A DNA stretch of 64,000 nucleotides, taken from positions 40,001-104,000 of the forward strand of contig JAWRVZ010000238.1 in assembly GCA_037043235.1 (NCBI GenBank), given 5' to 3'. The first letter of the stretch is position 1. Each line of letters starts with the position of its first letter. Below are positions 31,615 through 43,163 of this stretch, one piece after another. The notes below the pieces were generated by a model, which saw only the letters and a list, made by a program, of their open reading frames with translations, was not told the DNA's origin and did not search any database. Source of the DNA: Rhodeus uyekii (lineage: Eukaryota > Chordata > Actinopteri > Cypriniformes > Acheilognathidae). The translations under genes and the position numbers were made by a program.

Positions 31615-31735
31615 CACGTTCATGTTATTTCTCTTCACTCTCCCTTTTTATTTCCGTGTGCTTCCTGTGTTATTTCCCTCACCTGTCATCAATCACTCTC
31701 CTCGTTAGTCTCGTCACCTGTTCCCAATCTTCTCT
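31615..31735 (+). mobile_element. LTR fragment at the inner edge of the left arm
   Basis: Starts TGTCACGTTCATGTTATTTC and matches the first third of the complete LTR at 46543-46858 (complement). The match stops at 31735, where another repeat begins, so the arm junction or a later deletion lies here. Confidence 0.7.
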
Positions 31736-31796
31736 GATTAAAATATTTGAAAATTGCAACATGGAAATGGCACCCGTTTCGTTTAACCCGTTTCGG

Positions 31797-32283
31797 TAAT
31801 AAAAGCATTTTGCTACAGAATTTTGACTACTCCATACTTTAAAGACATTCAGGATACTCTTTTAACTGTAATGACGGGCAGCGCGATGTTAACTAACAAG
31901 TTGCAAACTGATCATGAACACACACACACACACTTTTTATTCATACTGCACATCAACACACACATTCAACCCATGTTCAATATGTTTGTACAATTCACAA
32001 TCATTCATTATTATCCCCCACAAACACATTGTTAGACGCTAACTCACTCAATTGACTAATATAGGACGTTACTAGCTTTATTTCGGACATAAACTCTCGT
32101 CTGCCATTTTTTTTCAAATCAAACAGGTTAAACAAGCACTCTAAGACACTCCAATACAGTTCAATATTATTAGTTTGATCATTGTTTCACGCCATCTTAC
32201 CTGTCAAAAGACAAAAGTAGTGATGTTCCGTCTGACACCGACGCTCCGAAGCTTCAAACTTGAACGGGCCTTGCAATGAACCA
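31797..32283. repeat. hAT-like dispersed repeat, inverted relative to 5.7-6.1 kb
   Basis: Reverse complement of 5735-6085 over the segments AAAGCATTTTGCTACAGAAT, GACGGGCAGCGCGATGTTAA, TTAGTTTGATCATTGTTTCA and TGATGTTCCGTCTGACACCG. The right edge is cut by a gypsy-type LTR at 32284. It includes a short CA microsatellite (31919-31932). Confidence 0.75.
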
Positions 32284-32457
32284 TGTATTGTTCTTGTGTG
32301 GTCACTCTAAATAGTGTTTCACCAAGAAATAACCAGGAGCACTTGTTCTTGCATCCGACTTGTATCTTTACTAACTTAACACTGCCAGCATACAGGGTAA
32401 ACAACCAATCAGCATTCAATATGCAAATCAACATGCATGTAGGCTGATAATATTACA
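32284..32457 (-). mobile_element. Short 3' LTR (174 bp) with polypurine tract
   Basis: The minus strand begins TGTAATATTATCAGCC and ends CAAGAACAATACA. Immediately upstream in that orientation is AAAAAGGGGGA (32458-32468), a polypurine tract. That places it as the 3' LTR of the pol remnant at 32779-33081. Confidence 0.75.
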
Positions 32458-32778
32458 TCCCCCTTTTTATGAAGTTTTATGTTACCACATAAATTCAATA
32501 TGGCAAACTTACAATTACATAAACATATCAGCTAACATAACATAACATATCAGGGAAATAATAATTAACATTGTTCTCATAAACAGATTAATTAAAATTT
32601 TAACAATTACATTTTGTTTTTACCAAATCACATTGACATATCAAATTACTATATACCTTTAACTGGTTAGCATATCTTAAATAATGATATGCAGAACGTG
32701 CATTCAACAAAACAACCTTCAGAGTCACATATAATACTTCAACATTGCTTTACATCTTAACAACTGTCCAAAGTACGT

Positions 32779-33081
32779 TTATAAATCGAGAATCTCTCTA
32801 GGTTTGACCATACGACCAGAGCGTGTGAACTGAGGACATTTTGCTTGCTGCTGCGTACTGTGAGTGTTTTCTCTCAGTCCTTCTGTGCACACAGGTGTAT
32901 GAATGTGCACGTTTTCAGGCACTGGCTCACTTACTTCCAATGTTTTTTCCTTGGTTCCCATTAAGTGTCGACGATTACGGCGGAACACTTGATCATCATG
33001 GGTGCCGATAATGTATGACCGGTGTGTGTCTGCAGGTTGCAACCCAGTTAACAATTTTTGGTTCCCAGAACGTTCTGGCAA
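32779..33081 (-). pseudogene. Retrotransposon pol C-terminus (gypsy-like)
   Basis: The frame contains DTHRSYIIGTHDDQVFRRNRRHL and ends TRSGRMVKPREILDL before a stop. This is the tail that follows integrase in several fish Ty3/gypsy families. Upstream it runs into an inverted-repeat and minisatellite block, so the rest of pol has been lost. About 310 bp of AT-rich 3' region separates it from the LTR. Confidence 0.75.
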
Positions 33082-33425
33082 ACGTTAGTTTCTGGTTCCC
33101 AGAACGTTCTGGGAACTAAAGATTAGAACGCTCCCAATACGTTCCCAAGGAAAATTTCTTTGCGGAAATATATCGTTCCCGGGAACGTTCGTGATTGGTT
33201 CGGGGAATGTTCCGGGAACGTTAGCGGTTGGTTCAGGGAACGTTCGGTAGGTAGGTTCCGGGTACGTTCGCGGCTGGTTCCGGGTACGTTCGCGGCAGGT
33301 TCCGGGTACGTTCGCGGCAGGTTCCGGGTACGTTCGTGGCAGGTTCCGGGTACGTTCGCGGCAGGTTCCGGGTACGTTCGCGGCAGGTTCCGGGTACGTT
33401 GGCGGTAGGTTCTCTCTCAACCTCT
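33050..33425. repeat. 22-bp minisatellite and GTTCCCAGAACGTTC palindromes
   Basis: GGTTCCGGGTACGTTCGCGGCA repeats about seven times between 33250 and 33410, with degenerate copies to 33180. To the left are palindromic GGTTCCCAGAACGTTCTGG motifs (33060-33115). The unit is 22 bp, so three units make 66 bp and both strands stay open: a minus frame (33420-33085) and a plus frame (33160-33408). Neither is a credible protein. Confidence 0.85.
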
Positions 33426-33559
33426 AGCTATGCCTGTGCACAAATAATCATTCTACATCCTCTAAATAGGGGAAATAGCCTCACGTCAGTCACGTGAAGA
33501 TCTGTGCAACCAATGAGAGACGAACGCGTGTGAATGCATCACCGCCGGCACGTGCCAGT

Positions 33560-34713
33560 GACGTCATGAGAGAGAGCATAAAGCGCTCTGAGTGTCTTCG
33601 GCGTGCTGTGTCTGTGTGAGAGTGATTTAGAAACTGAGCTAGTTTAAAAATCAGGAGTTTGTGTGTGAAAATGGCTGATGAACAGACATTTAGACCTTGT
33701 GTTTTTCCCTGTCCGCGATTTATAACGGACAGGGATACATATGTTATGTGCGTTGTCTGTTTGGGAGTGGAGCATTGCGGTCTGCGCTTGAGAACGAGAG
33801 GTTCTCTTTGCATACGCTCCGCTCCCGCCTGGCGGTCTGTAATGAGGCCGCTCAGGCTAGTGTTCCCCGAGGTTCGGGACCTGCAGCAGCCGAGGCTTTG
33901 CAGCGCTCTCAGTCATGGGGATCACAAATGGATCTCGCTGAGGCAGCTGGGATGGGTCCTCCCTTATCTCAGCCCTCACGAGATGAGGCGGGTCCCAGTC
34001 ACAAGCGCTCCCCGAGAGACGATCGTGCTGGGGCTCCGGCACTAACTTTATGTAGTTCAGATGACATGGATTTAGCTAGTGTTGACCCGGTTGGGGAGGA
34101 TTCACCACCCTCCTCACCGGCATTTGAGGAGCTAGTTGAGGTTGTGGCACGAACGGTCTCGCATCTGGATTTTGATTGGCCGGCGGAGACCAGGAGCACT
34201 CGTCCTAGAAAGAGTATATTGGACGAGCGCTACCTGCCTGCTCGCGTCACTCCCCCGCGCCGAGCTATGCCTTTTCTTCCCGATCTCCATGCCGAGGTAT
34301 CAAGATCATGGAGAAGGCCAGGCTCCGAAAGAGTTCATACACCGCTAAGTGCTATGTATACGAATCGTGTCGGGGCTCAGCACCATGGTTATGGAGGGAT
34401 GCAGAAAGTGGACGAGGCTCTTGCTGGAGACCTCGTTCCCCAGTCTGCGTCCTCTATTAAAGCTCTGCACCAAGCCGATGCGCGTCATGTCGTCTTTGGT
34501 GGGGAAAGCATACTCTGCTTCGAGCCAGGCTGCTACGTGCCTGCATACTACGGCACTGCTGCAGGCCTATCAAGCAGAGTTGCCTGGGGACCTCAACGAG
34601 GGCGGTGGTATCGGTCGAATCGGTTGAACTCCAGATGCAGAAAGGTTGCAATCGTGAATACGGACACAGTGAGTGTAATGTCCAGGGAAAGCTTGATGAA
34701 ATGTATCATTTAA
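33560..34713 (+). pseudogene. DIRS gag-like ORF1, copy 1
   Basis: The frame 33697-34713 (338 codons) shows LFGSGALRSALEN, FSLHTLRSRLAVCNE, SWGSQMDLAE, a Ser-rich acidic stretch (SSDDMDLASVDPVGEDSPPS), PAFEELVEVV, and PFLPDLHAEVSRSWRRP, an order known from fish DIRS ORF1 proteins. The expected start (CRF...YVMCVVCLGVEH, frame 33659-34045) is in another frame, so there is a frameshift near 33760, and a second shift near 34350 (LAGDLVPQSASSIKAL). The protein would assemble capsid-like particles; the copy is dead. Confidence 0.75.
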
Positions 34714-36031
34714 ATGCAGTGCAATTGCTTTGGATGAAAGCAACTTCTGAATGCATAAATGCATATTCTGCAGGAGCATGAGAGAGAACATTAGATGTGA
34801 TGATGATGAAAACCTGTGGTCTGATGTTAGAGAGAGGCAGGATTAGCCCTACAATTATTTGTTCGAATTACAGTATGTACTTTTAGTTTCTACCTTTTTT
34901 CTTATTACTGTAAATCCGTAAATTACTACAGACTATTGAAGCAAACTGCTGATTTTCATTTACGTTAAAGAATAGTTATGTTTTGAAAATGTAAATACTG
35001 TAAATCATGTGAAAGAATGTCACTCTGTTCTTTGAAGAAAATATTACTTCGTAAGAAGTCACTGAAATTGTTCAAACTGTAAAGAAAAGTTAGTATTTTC
35101 TGTATTGGTGTTTGATGCTAGTGTTTTTTACTCTCAGTGTGTTCTGAGTGACAGTGTGTGTATCTCAGTGAGGGTTGTGCAGTGTGTGTATCTCAGTGAG
35201 GGTTGTGTACAGTGTTTGCCTTTATGAGTCTGTTTTGAGGCATGTGTTAAGAGTTGTGTTGCTTGAAACGGGTTTTGCAGGTGATGTGAACTGTTCAGCT
35301 CAGGTGACTGTTGGTATTGCAGACTGTGGTTAGAGTTTTGCACATGTGACTCCAGTTGTGCTCACTACTGCTTAGCAATCGTAAAAAACTTTAATATTAT
35401 AAGCATCTTAAAGCGACAGACCGACACTTTTCACTCATTTGAGAATCATCTTTTGAAAGTTTATGGTCTAAAAAACTAAATCCTCATAAAGGTGAAGATC
35501 ACAATAATCATTTGACTTCACCAACTTACAAGCTAGTGTTTCTAACACATCATTACAAATCTTTCTTAAATCCCAACAGATCTGCACAACTTTAACTTTA
35601 ACAGTAGTCGCTTCAAATAAAACATCATACAAATACAGAAACACTTCCTTACAATCACAACCTGAAAGACTGAAATATTTACTGATGCTCGTTTCCCGAG
35701 ACACAAACGACTCGAAGCTAGTTTTCATAATTAGTCAATCAGTGATTAATGAGCGGCATAAAGCAGGACATTTGAAAACTGCTGTTTTTAAAAACATATA
35801 TCAGTAAAAACATTGTATATACAGATTATTACATTACAAACATTGTATATACAGATTATTACTTATACACCAGCAGCAGCTTTTACTGTTCTACTGTGAA
35901 TCCCTGAGTCACGACCGATGACTGAGTCAATTAAACAATAAAGACAATTCAACTGAACATAATCAATTACAAATTGAACTGAGTCAAAAAGAAAATGTCT
36001 TCTATTTTGTATTTCATCATATATATATAAT
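34714..36031. other. No recognisable gene; short minisatellite
   Basis: AT-rich DNA. A short tandem GTGTGTATCTCAGTGAGGGTTGTG repeat lies at 35154-35210 and TTGTATATACAGATTATTAC is duplicated at 35812-35862. Open frames here are short with no family signal. Confidence 0.55.
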
Positions 36032-36698
36032 TGTAATGATAAGGCTGAAGCCGTGTTAGAATCCATGTGCAGTTTATTTTAGGGACAATCCAGATCAGAA
36101 ACCAATATTCAGGCGTGAGGTCAGTAACAAAGGATCAGTCCAGAACATGAAACATAGAACATGACATGATACAAAAGTAAATAAGGCATGGATAAACTTG
36201 GCATGGTAAACTTGGCATGGTAAACATGGTAGAATAAAGGAACAAGACATTGCTAAACAAGGGAGGGCTAGGCATGGCATGGCAGAAGCTCGACATGGAA
36301 TGACATTGTACAGAAAGCTATGCTACCAATCAGGTTGCTGGCAATAGCACTAGCGGTATTAGCTACGGCATAGTAGGGCTGTGCTACCAGCAAGGTTATG
36401 GCATTCCCATAGACTAGACTGTTAAACATGACATGACACGGAACTAAACACCAAAACATGACAAAGCAGGAACCCTAGCATAGCGTTAACAGGACTAGAC
36501 ATCACAATGAGACAAGACAACATGGCTAAATAAAGCGGTACTGCCCATAGAGTGGGGGGCAGCCCATACAATACATCGCCAAGTCCATGATAGATCCTTG
36601 CCCTTAAATAGTCCCCAAACAGGAAGTGGTCGCAGAGGGAGCGGTAACAGGCAGACCGTGAACGTGGGCTCCCTTTGGTGGTGTGGCATGGCGTTACA
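36032..36698 (-). mobile_element. Solo LTR, 667 bp
   Basis: Ends are TGTAA and TTACA. On the minus strand it begins TGTAACGCCATGCCACACC, has a GGACTATTTAAGGG TATA-like box near its start, and a CTAAAATAAACTGC polyadenylation signal near its end. Flanks ATAAT and ATTAT differ at one base, so the target duplication is imperfect. The interior has many GGCATGG/GACATGG phrases. No internal region remains. Confidence 0.7.
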
Positions 36699-36699
36699 A

Positions 36700-36711
36700 T
36701 TATGTTATATA

Positions 36712-36748
<37 letters not shown>

Positions 36749-36935
36749 GTTATATTTGTAATGATTTGGCAATACATTGTAACAATTGTCATGCCAATAA
36801 AGCACACTTAAATTGACATTGAGAGAGAGATAGAGAGTGAGTGTGTGTGTGTGTAACCCACCCCAAGTACTTGAGGCTGGATTTATTTAGTATTTTTTTG
36901 TTATTTCTCTCATTGTAATTATTTTCTTTTTTTAG

Positions 36936-36974
<39 letters not shown>

Positions 36975-37015
36975 TGTGTGTGTGTGTGTGATACAGAGAG
37001 AGAGAGAACAGACTG
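36700..37015. repeat. AT and GT microsatellites
   Basis: (AT)n with GT interruptions at 36703-36750, (GT)n at 36838-36855 and 36942-36990, then (GA)n at 36993-37008. Frames across these are low complexity. Confidence 0.9.
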
Positions 37016-37469
37016 TAGAGATTCTACCCATAATGCTTTGAGCTGCATGATAAATCAGTGACCAGTATTCCCGATCTCCAGTGACCGGGTTCCCGCCCAA
37101 TTGGGCTCCTTTTGGTCACGTCCGACCGGAAAAAAATGCATTGGCCTGGTTGATAAACAAATTATGAACAGCATCATAAAATAGTGGATTTTTTTTTTTA
37201 CATTTACAAATCAATATAAACTTCCACAAAAGATCAGAAAGGAGAATTTCTGTATTACATATTTATTTATAGCTAATTGTCTCTCTTCCTAAATGCCATT
37301 CACTCTTTTGTACGAAATTGATCTCTTGAATTGACTTTTGTGCAAACATAAAAATCATTATAGTTATCCGTATCCTTTACAAACATGTGTAACTTTGCAT
37401 GCCATCAGTGTGGCAAAATATTGACAGAAGAGTAAAAATGTACAAAGATTATGAACACATATTGTAGAT

Positions 37470-38555
37470 CAGGGTCTCAAACTCAAATCAGTCAGTTTTG
37501 TGATGGAGGGCCATTTTAACATTCAATCACAACAAGAAAGTGCAATATTTCAGGAAATACTTGACTTTAGCTCTCATTCACATCACATTCAAACATATTT
37601 GTGTCATATTTTACAAATAAAAACAGTATATATTCATTTTTTTAACAGTGCAAATATCTTATTTTATTCTGACTTTAATAACTCAGCAGAACCCGCACTG
37701 AACGAACAACATTGCAGTGAACACATGCGATCACACAATAGAGTCACACACTATTCTTCTTCTCAAACCACTGTTCCACATCTTCCCTGATGGAGGTCAA
37801 AGTTCAAACCCTGAGTACAGCTTAAAGATGGGAATCACTGATCTGGACCTGTATTTGCATTTATTGAAGTTCATTATTGAGAAAAGTTTCTAGCACAGAT
37901 ATGAGCTTCCAAACAGCTCAATTCCCGACTGAACATTTTGGACAGCAGCTCAGGGAAACATTTAGGTCATTTTCTCAGAAACTCTCCAGTCTTCTCTGCT
38001 TTTCCCCGTGTGTCTCTGAATTTAGATGCTAGCTCACAGTTGCATTGAAAGTCAATAAGTTTCTTTAGCAACAAGCTTGGGATCCTCTCACATCAGCTGA
38101 GAAGAGATCTGTGAACAGCTGGAAGGAGTCACGGTGTGTGTGGAAACAAAACACTGATCCAATTCCTGCTGTAGGTTTTCATCAGAAGATGCACATTCAT
38201 CCCCACTGAACACTGTTCCTCCTCCACAAGATCTGCATGTTGAGAAATGACAGAGCTTTATCTCTTCACCTCAGCGCTTCACTCAAAAACCTCTTCAGGA
38301 CATTCAGTAGAGTAAAGCACATCGCTATATAGTCTCTCAATTTCTGCTAAAAAGTCCTGAAACTGGTAGTGATGTAAATCCTTTATCTGTTGTGATTTAC
38401 ACATTTCAGAACAACAGACATGACATATTCATGATTCACAGTGCCTGTTATAATGCTGTGCAGATGAACTGCTGGATCTGCATTATCCTCCTCTATCTTT
38501 CTTTGCACCAGTGCCATCAGTTTCTGTCCTCCACCTTTCCTTGACCATGAACAGG
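37470..38555 (-). pseudogene. Charlie-like hAT transposase remnant
   Basis: The element end CAGGGTCTCAAACTCAAATC lies at 37470. Reading the minus strand from 38540: GGGQKLMALVQRKIEEDNAD, NHEYVMSVVLKCVNH, then fragments around SSDENLQQELDQCF and finally ELFGSSYLC followed by a stop and NFNKCKYRSR (about 37925-37850). This is the order of the GTF2IRD2/Charlie-type transposase from the mid-catalytic domain to the C-terminal dimerisation block. Numerous stops and frameshifts show old decay. It interrupts DIRS copy 1. Confidence 0.75.
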
Positions 38556-38880
38556 AGCTGAAGAATTGGCTCTGTCCAGTGCAAGAACTGGACTTCTGCG
38601 TCCACAGAGCTTCCCTGTGCGTAAAACTGATCAGCTGTGTGTGTCTCTGGGACCCCAAAGGCCTCAAAACCTACATGAGCAATTGGACGCTCTCTATCTA
38701 TCTGGCTTACAAACTAGTCGGGCAGTCCTCCCCTTTGGTGGTCCGTGCCCACTCGACCAGGAGGCTCTGTTGCAGGAGTATCTCTTGCAGATGTTTGTGA
38801 TGGTTCTCCCACATACATTTGTTAGGTTCTACCAGCTAGACCTTGGCAAACCCTTCCGGGAAACCGAGTGTTAATGTAAT
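38556..38880 (+). pseudogene. DIRS tyrosine recombinase C-terminus, copy 1
   Basis: One frame reads VRAHSTRRLC (about 38740-38770), the Arg-Ala-His-x-x-Arg box of DIRS recombinases, and after a frameshift another reads HTFVRFYQLDLGKPF up to a stop at 38871. The final Tyr nucleophile region is thus present but frames differ. A DIRS terminal region follows. Confidence 0.75.
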
Positions 38881-39244
38881 GCTCTATGTTTCACTCACCA
38901 GGCCCATGTCATTGTGGTGGCGTGGGCGTTCTCGTTCCCATTGTGCTTTTTTGATGCGAGCGAGGTCCCTTAAAAGAACAAGAGGAACGAGACACTGTGT
39001 TGAAAGATCTAATCCAAGTGTAAATGCATGTCGAGGATTGATGACATCATGAACCAGGAAACTATAAAGGCACGCCGGAAGCTGGAAGTGGAAAGCAGCA
39101 GCTTAAAGTCTATGAAGTAAGATGCCGGGCAGGAGAGCAGGAGGTTTGGACAGATGATGCAGCATCTCGTTCCCTCTTCAGGGGGACAAGATTACACACG
39201 TAACTGAGACTTTTCCTACTGTAAGAAACCTAAAGCGCTCCTAA

Positions 39245-40275
39245 CTGAAATAACAAGTATGAGCATATTAGCCCAGTTCTGTCAAACCTGCACTGGCTTC
39301 CTATTAAACACCGAATACATTTTAAAATCTTACTAATTACTTACAAAGCATTAAATGGTTTAGCTCCACAGTACTTGAGCGATCTCTTAACACATTATAG
39401 TCCTTCACGTCTATTGCGATCCCAAAATACTGACCAGCTTATAATACCTAGAATATCAAAGTCAACTGCTGGCGCTCGATCCTTTTCCTATTTAGCTCCT
39501 AAACTCTGGAACAGTCTTCCTATTACAGTTCGGGAAGCAGACACACTCTGTCAGTTTAAATGCAGACTAAAAAACACATCTCTTCAACCTGGCATACACA
39601 TAACACATTATACATACATTTTTAATCCAAATCATGTAAAATGATTGTTAGGCTGCATAATTTAGATAAGCCGGAACCGGGAACATTCCCATAATACCTG
39701 ATGTACTCGATACATCACAAGAAAAATGGCATCTACACTGATATTGGTTTCTGTTTATTCCGAGGGTATCGTGGTCAGCTGGATCCGGGCCATATCCAGG
39801 TCAGATGAAGGACCTGGACACGAGCACAGCACTGCCCTGAAGTGTCTGCGGAGATCGTGACTCTACTAGACCCTCCCCTGTGACGATCATGAACCCATCT
39901 CTAACCGGACCAAATTGGACTTCATATTGGACTTGAATTGTTGTATAATAATCATGCACTGTTTGGCTGTTGGCCAGAGGAGAACTGGTCCCCCAACTGA
40001 GCCTGGTTTCTCCCAAGGTTTTTTCTCCATTCTATTCTTTATTCGTTACGTCACCTGCCGGAGATTTGGTTCCTTGCCGCTGTCGCCTATGGCTTGCTCA
40101 GTTGGGGAAACTTAACACTTAAAATTCATCAATTGTATTGATTCGCCTGCTCTTTTGGGGCTTTTGTTCAGCCAAACAAACTTTGTTTATATTGTTTTTC
40201 CTGTAAAGCTGCTTTGAAACAATCTACATTGTAAAAAGCGCTATATAAATAAAGGTGACTTGACTTGACTTAGGG
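39245..40275 (+). mobile_element. L2-like LINE 3' end, 5'-truncated
   Basis: The last about 130 codons of ORF2 (from about 39262 to a stop near 39642) are followed by a 600-bp 3' UTR that ends in GCGCTATATAAATAAAGGTG and a short tail of TGACT repeats (40253-40270). The tail type is typical of L2/CR1-like fish LINEs whose ends are also borrowed by SINEs. Confidence 0.85.
39262..39644 (+). pseudogene. L2-like ORF2 C-terminal fragment
   Basis: Reads NLHWLPIKHRIHFKILLITY, LAPQYLSDLL and PKLWNSLPITVREADTLCQF, the post-RT C-terminal region shared by L2 and CR1 LINEs. The frame looks intact to its natural stop at 39642-39644, so this copy is younger than the other LINEs here, but it lacks the catalytic domains because of 5' truncation. 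Confidence 0.85.
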
Positions 40276-40867
40276 CCAATAGTTGTACAAACTTTGTTTG
40301 TTATCTCAACTTTTTTTCCTGTTAAATAGTTGATTAAACTTTAAAAGCAGAATTTGTCATACAAAAGAAGAAAATATTACGAACAGTGTGTCAAAAATGA
40401 TTTATTACCCCCAGGTGTGATTTGTCTTTGACCTCCTGTTTCCGGACAAATTGTTTTTTTATGATTTTATGAGTGTTTATACAGTTGTCTAGTAGGGTGA
40501 ATCTGTCCCCCACCGGCCCCCACCCCCCACCGGAGGTGCTTAGAGCTGAGCAGAGCTGACCAGACCTTCTAACAATCCAGGTATAATGACTGTGAATTAA
40601 ACAAAACAAACGAGTTTAAGAAATGAGAAACAACAAAACAATAAAGGTTGAAATAATGATATGTATTTTAAAATAGTATTTCTGAAGAATTAAAAAGAAC
40701 TTGTGTTTTGAGATCCATGCTTCTCTCTGTAGACCCAAATGAAAATGAGCTGAAAATGAAAATGAGCTTCTCAGATTCACTGGGGTTGGGGGGAGCCGGC
40801 CCCTTCCTGGCTGTGGCTTTGCATGTGGAAGTGTTGATTATTGGAAGTAATAAAAGATTAAAAGTAG

Positions 40868-41215
40868 GGGTAGTAATTTTAATTTGCAAAGTGATATCTT
40901 CCCCAGAGCTCCTGTATCCATCTGCCCCCCATTCTTGTTGCTGACTTGGTCTTTGAAGGAATCAAACACCTCTAAGATGGTCCAAACATTGTTCAAAGGT
41001 TTTAGGTGTCATTAGTTCTGACGTGTTTCCAAACAAATCACAAATGTTTAGGATATAAGTTTTTAGTGCCAATAAGGGTGTTCGTTTTAATTTGCAAAGT
41101 TAAATCTCCTGTCTCCATCCTGTCTGTGAGAAAGGATCTTATTTTAGACTTTGAAGGAATCAAACACCTCTAAGATGGTCCAAACATTGTTCAAAAGTTT
41201 TAGGTGTCATTAGAT
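40868..41215. repeat. Tandem duplication of about 205-bp unit
   Basis: GTTTTAATTTGCAAAGT... followed by TTTGAAGGAATCAAACACCT and TTTTAGGTGTCATTAG occurs at 40875-41022 and again at 41085-41214. The second copy differs at scattered sites. Function unknown; it lies between an inverted repeat and DIRS ORF1. Confidence 0.75.
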
Positions 41216-41699
41216 CTAAGATCTTTCCCAATATACTGTTTACTCATCTGTATAGTGAAAACAGTTATGTTTGATCAAGTTTATAGACTTCTAACATCTC
41301 TTATGCTGTAATGGTTTGAAATGTAAATTACAAAAAATTAAATTACTTTTTCACAATTACATTAGATAAATGTACCTAAATTACAGGAAAAGAGATTGTA
41401 TCATTCTTTTACATTATAATGGTTTTAAACATTAAGTTATTTGGACTAGTGAAGTTGTAGTTACATTTATACGTTTAAACATTAGTTCCCTGTCAAGGGA
41501 ACTCAACACTGCGTCGAACGCATATGGGCCCGCATTAGCGTGATTGTCTCTTGAAGCGCAATTGAAACCAGGTGTGCGAGTGCATATCGCCGAGGGTGAT
41601 GTCGTGAGCCAGGAGTATATAGGCACGCAGTGAACTAGAAGCCGCAGCTTTAGTGTCTTCAACAGCGCTCGAAGCTAACATGTGTGTAAGGCGCACTTG

Positions 41700-42860
41700 C
41701 TGGCTGTAAGTTTGATTTTCACTTACCTGTGTTTTGATGGCGGTTACACAGATTTCTGGCGTTGTGTCACTCCTGCCGCGTTTCATCACGGGCAGTGATA
41801 CACACGCTCTCTGTGTCACATGTTTGCATGCACGCTCACTGCTCGAGGGCTCTGCCGCTGCGCACTTTCCGCTCTTGCCTGGCAGTTTTTGAGGGAACTG
41901 CTCAGGCTCGTGGTCCTCGTGATCTGGCCCCGCTGCAGCTGAGGCTCAGCGGCGGTCGCGCTCATGGGGATCACAACTGGGTTTAACAGCGGGGTTGGAG
42001 ACGGGGACGCCTTTTCTTCTCCCTTTCCTGTTAAATCTACCCTCACACAGGACTCGGAAGCGCACCATGTGGTGACTACTTCCGACCTGGGTGAGGAAGC
42101 GTTGCTGAACCTCTCCAGTTCTGAGAAGCTGGAGGTGGATTTAGTCAGCATCGATGTGGATGAGGTTGAACCGCCATCAATCTCATCTGCATTTGACGAG
42201 CTGCTTTAGGTTTGACTCGGGCAACAGCGAGGCTGGGTCTCGAGTGGCCAGCTGAGCCAAGGGACGCTCGTTCAAGGACGAGCGTTGCCTGCCGCCCGAG
42301 TGCAGCCTCAGCGTCGGGGTTTGCTTTTTGTTCCCGGACCTCCACATCAAGGTGTTGAGGTCCTGGAAGTAGCCCGCTTCTCACAGAGTGTATAGCAGCG
42401 CTAAGCCGCTCTTACTCTTGTGGCCAGTTACGGGGCGATGCCTAGAGTGGAGGTTGGCGAGTTATTTCGCCCACCAATCATCGCCGCCCCTGAAATCCCG
42501 ACGCCGTCCATATCCTCGATGAGGGCAGGGGATGGCCCTTAGGCAGTCGCCGAGCTGCGCTGGGCCATGCATTTTGACCGCGCTGAGAGAGAGAGAGAGA
42601 TAAGAATATCCTCTTTATGCCCCTCTTATGCCTCCTGGCCTCTTCGGCGATGTTATCGAGATGGCCGTCGAGAGGTTTCAGGAGGCTGCAAAGCGGGAGG
42701 TAGCATTCAGGAGAATTCTTCCCCGTCGCTCTCGAGTGTCTGGGACTGCGAGCCAGCCGCAGCCCAGCAGCGGCTCCTCCTACCGCGCTGCTCAATGGCA
42801 GAGCGTTGTCACCTAACAGCCTCCTCTGTTGGCGGGCAGTACAGGTTGTCACGCTCAGCT
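41700..42860 (+). pseudogene. DIRS gag-like ORF1, copy 2
   Basis: Pieces in different frames read VSRAVIHTLSVSHVCMH, PLRTFRSCLAVFE, GDHNWV, then LNLSSSEKLEVDLVSIDVDE (acidic stretch, 41964-42209), and later MPPGLFGDVIEMAVERFQEAAK (42628-42690) and further C-terminal pieces. The order follows DIRS ORF1 but the frame shifts many times. Non-functional. Confidence 0.65.
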
Positions 42861-43163
42861 GCAACCTTCTGGCAGGACAGATCTGAGGGCTGTCCTCCAA
42901 GCTAAGGAGGCAAAGAGCAGAAGGCCCTGACGCTAGCGTCCTTCGGCCTAGCAGGGGCCCCCCGCTGGTCTACCTCGAGGGGTAGATCAGTGCCATGTAA
43001 GCGCGGTAGCAGGCTCAGTACCTCGAGGGGGCCGGGTCATGCTCTTCGCAGGCAGCCACTTCCGGTTGTGCTCCACACGGGGCGCACTGGGCAGGTTGCC
43101 CCCTCTGAGGAGGGTTTTAGAGCATCTGCTCCAGAGGTTCTCTAGTGCCAGCCAGGGCCCCGA

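Larger units (their letters stand above)
23270..31735. repeat. Left arm of a large inverted duplication
   Basis: The arm matches 46738-56365 in reverse complement in colinear blocks: lectin gene and flanks (23270-27250 with 51050-56365), 27260-27460 with 49440-49635, 29995-31140 with 48470-49440, and 31140-31735 with 46738-47026 plus 48194-48470. Interruptions are one-sided insertions (27.47-29.99 kb on this side; Tc1, hAT/other repeats and a Tigger-like element on the other). Identity by eye is high but with many substitutions and small indels, so it is not recent. Confidence 0.85.
33560..39215 (+). mobile_element. DIRS retroelement copy 1, interrupted
   Basis: ORF1 remnants at 33560-34713 and a tyrosine recombinase tail at 38556-38880 followed by a terminal region (TCTCGTTCCCTCTTCAGGGG...CACGTAACTGAGAC, 39156-39210). 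Reverse transcriptase and most of the recombinase are missing. Between are a solo LTR, a hAT remnant and unassigned DNA. That both parts come from one copy is an inference from order and orientation. Confidence 0.55.

Noticed and set aside
33085..33420. Pro/Glu/Arg-rich open frame (112 codons) as a gene
   Set aside because: It is entirely generated by the 22-bp minisatellite and the opposite strand is open as well.
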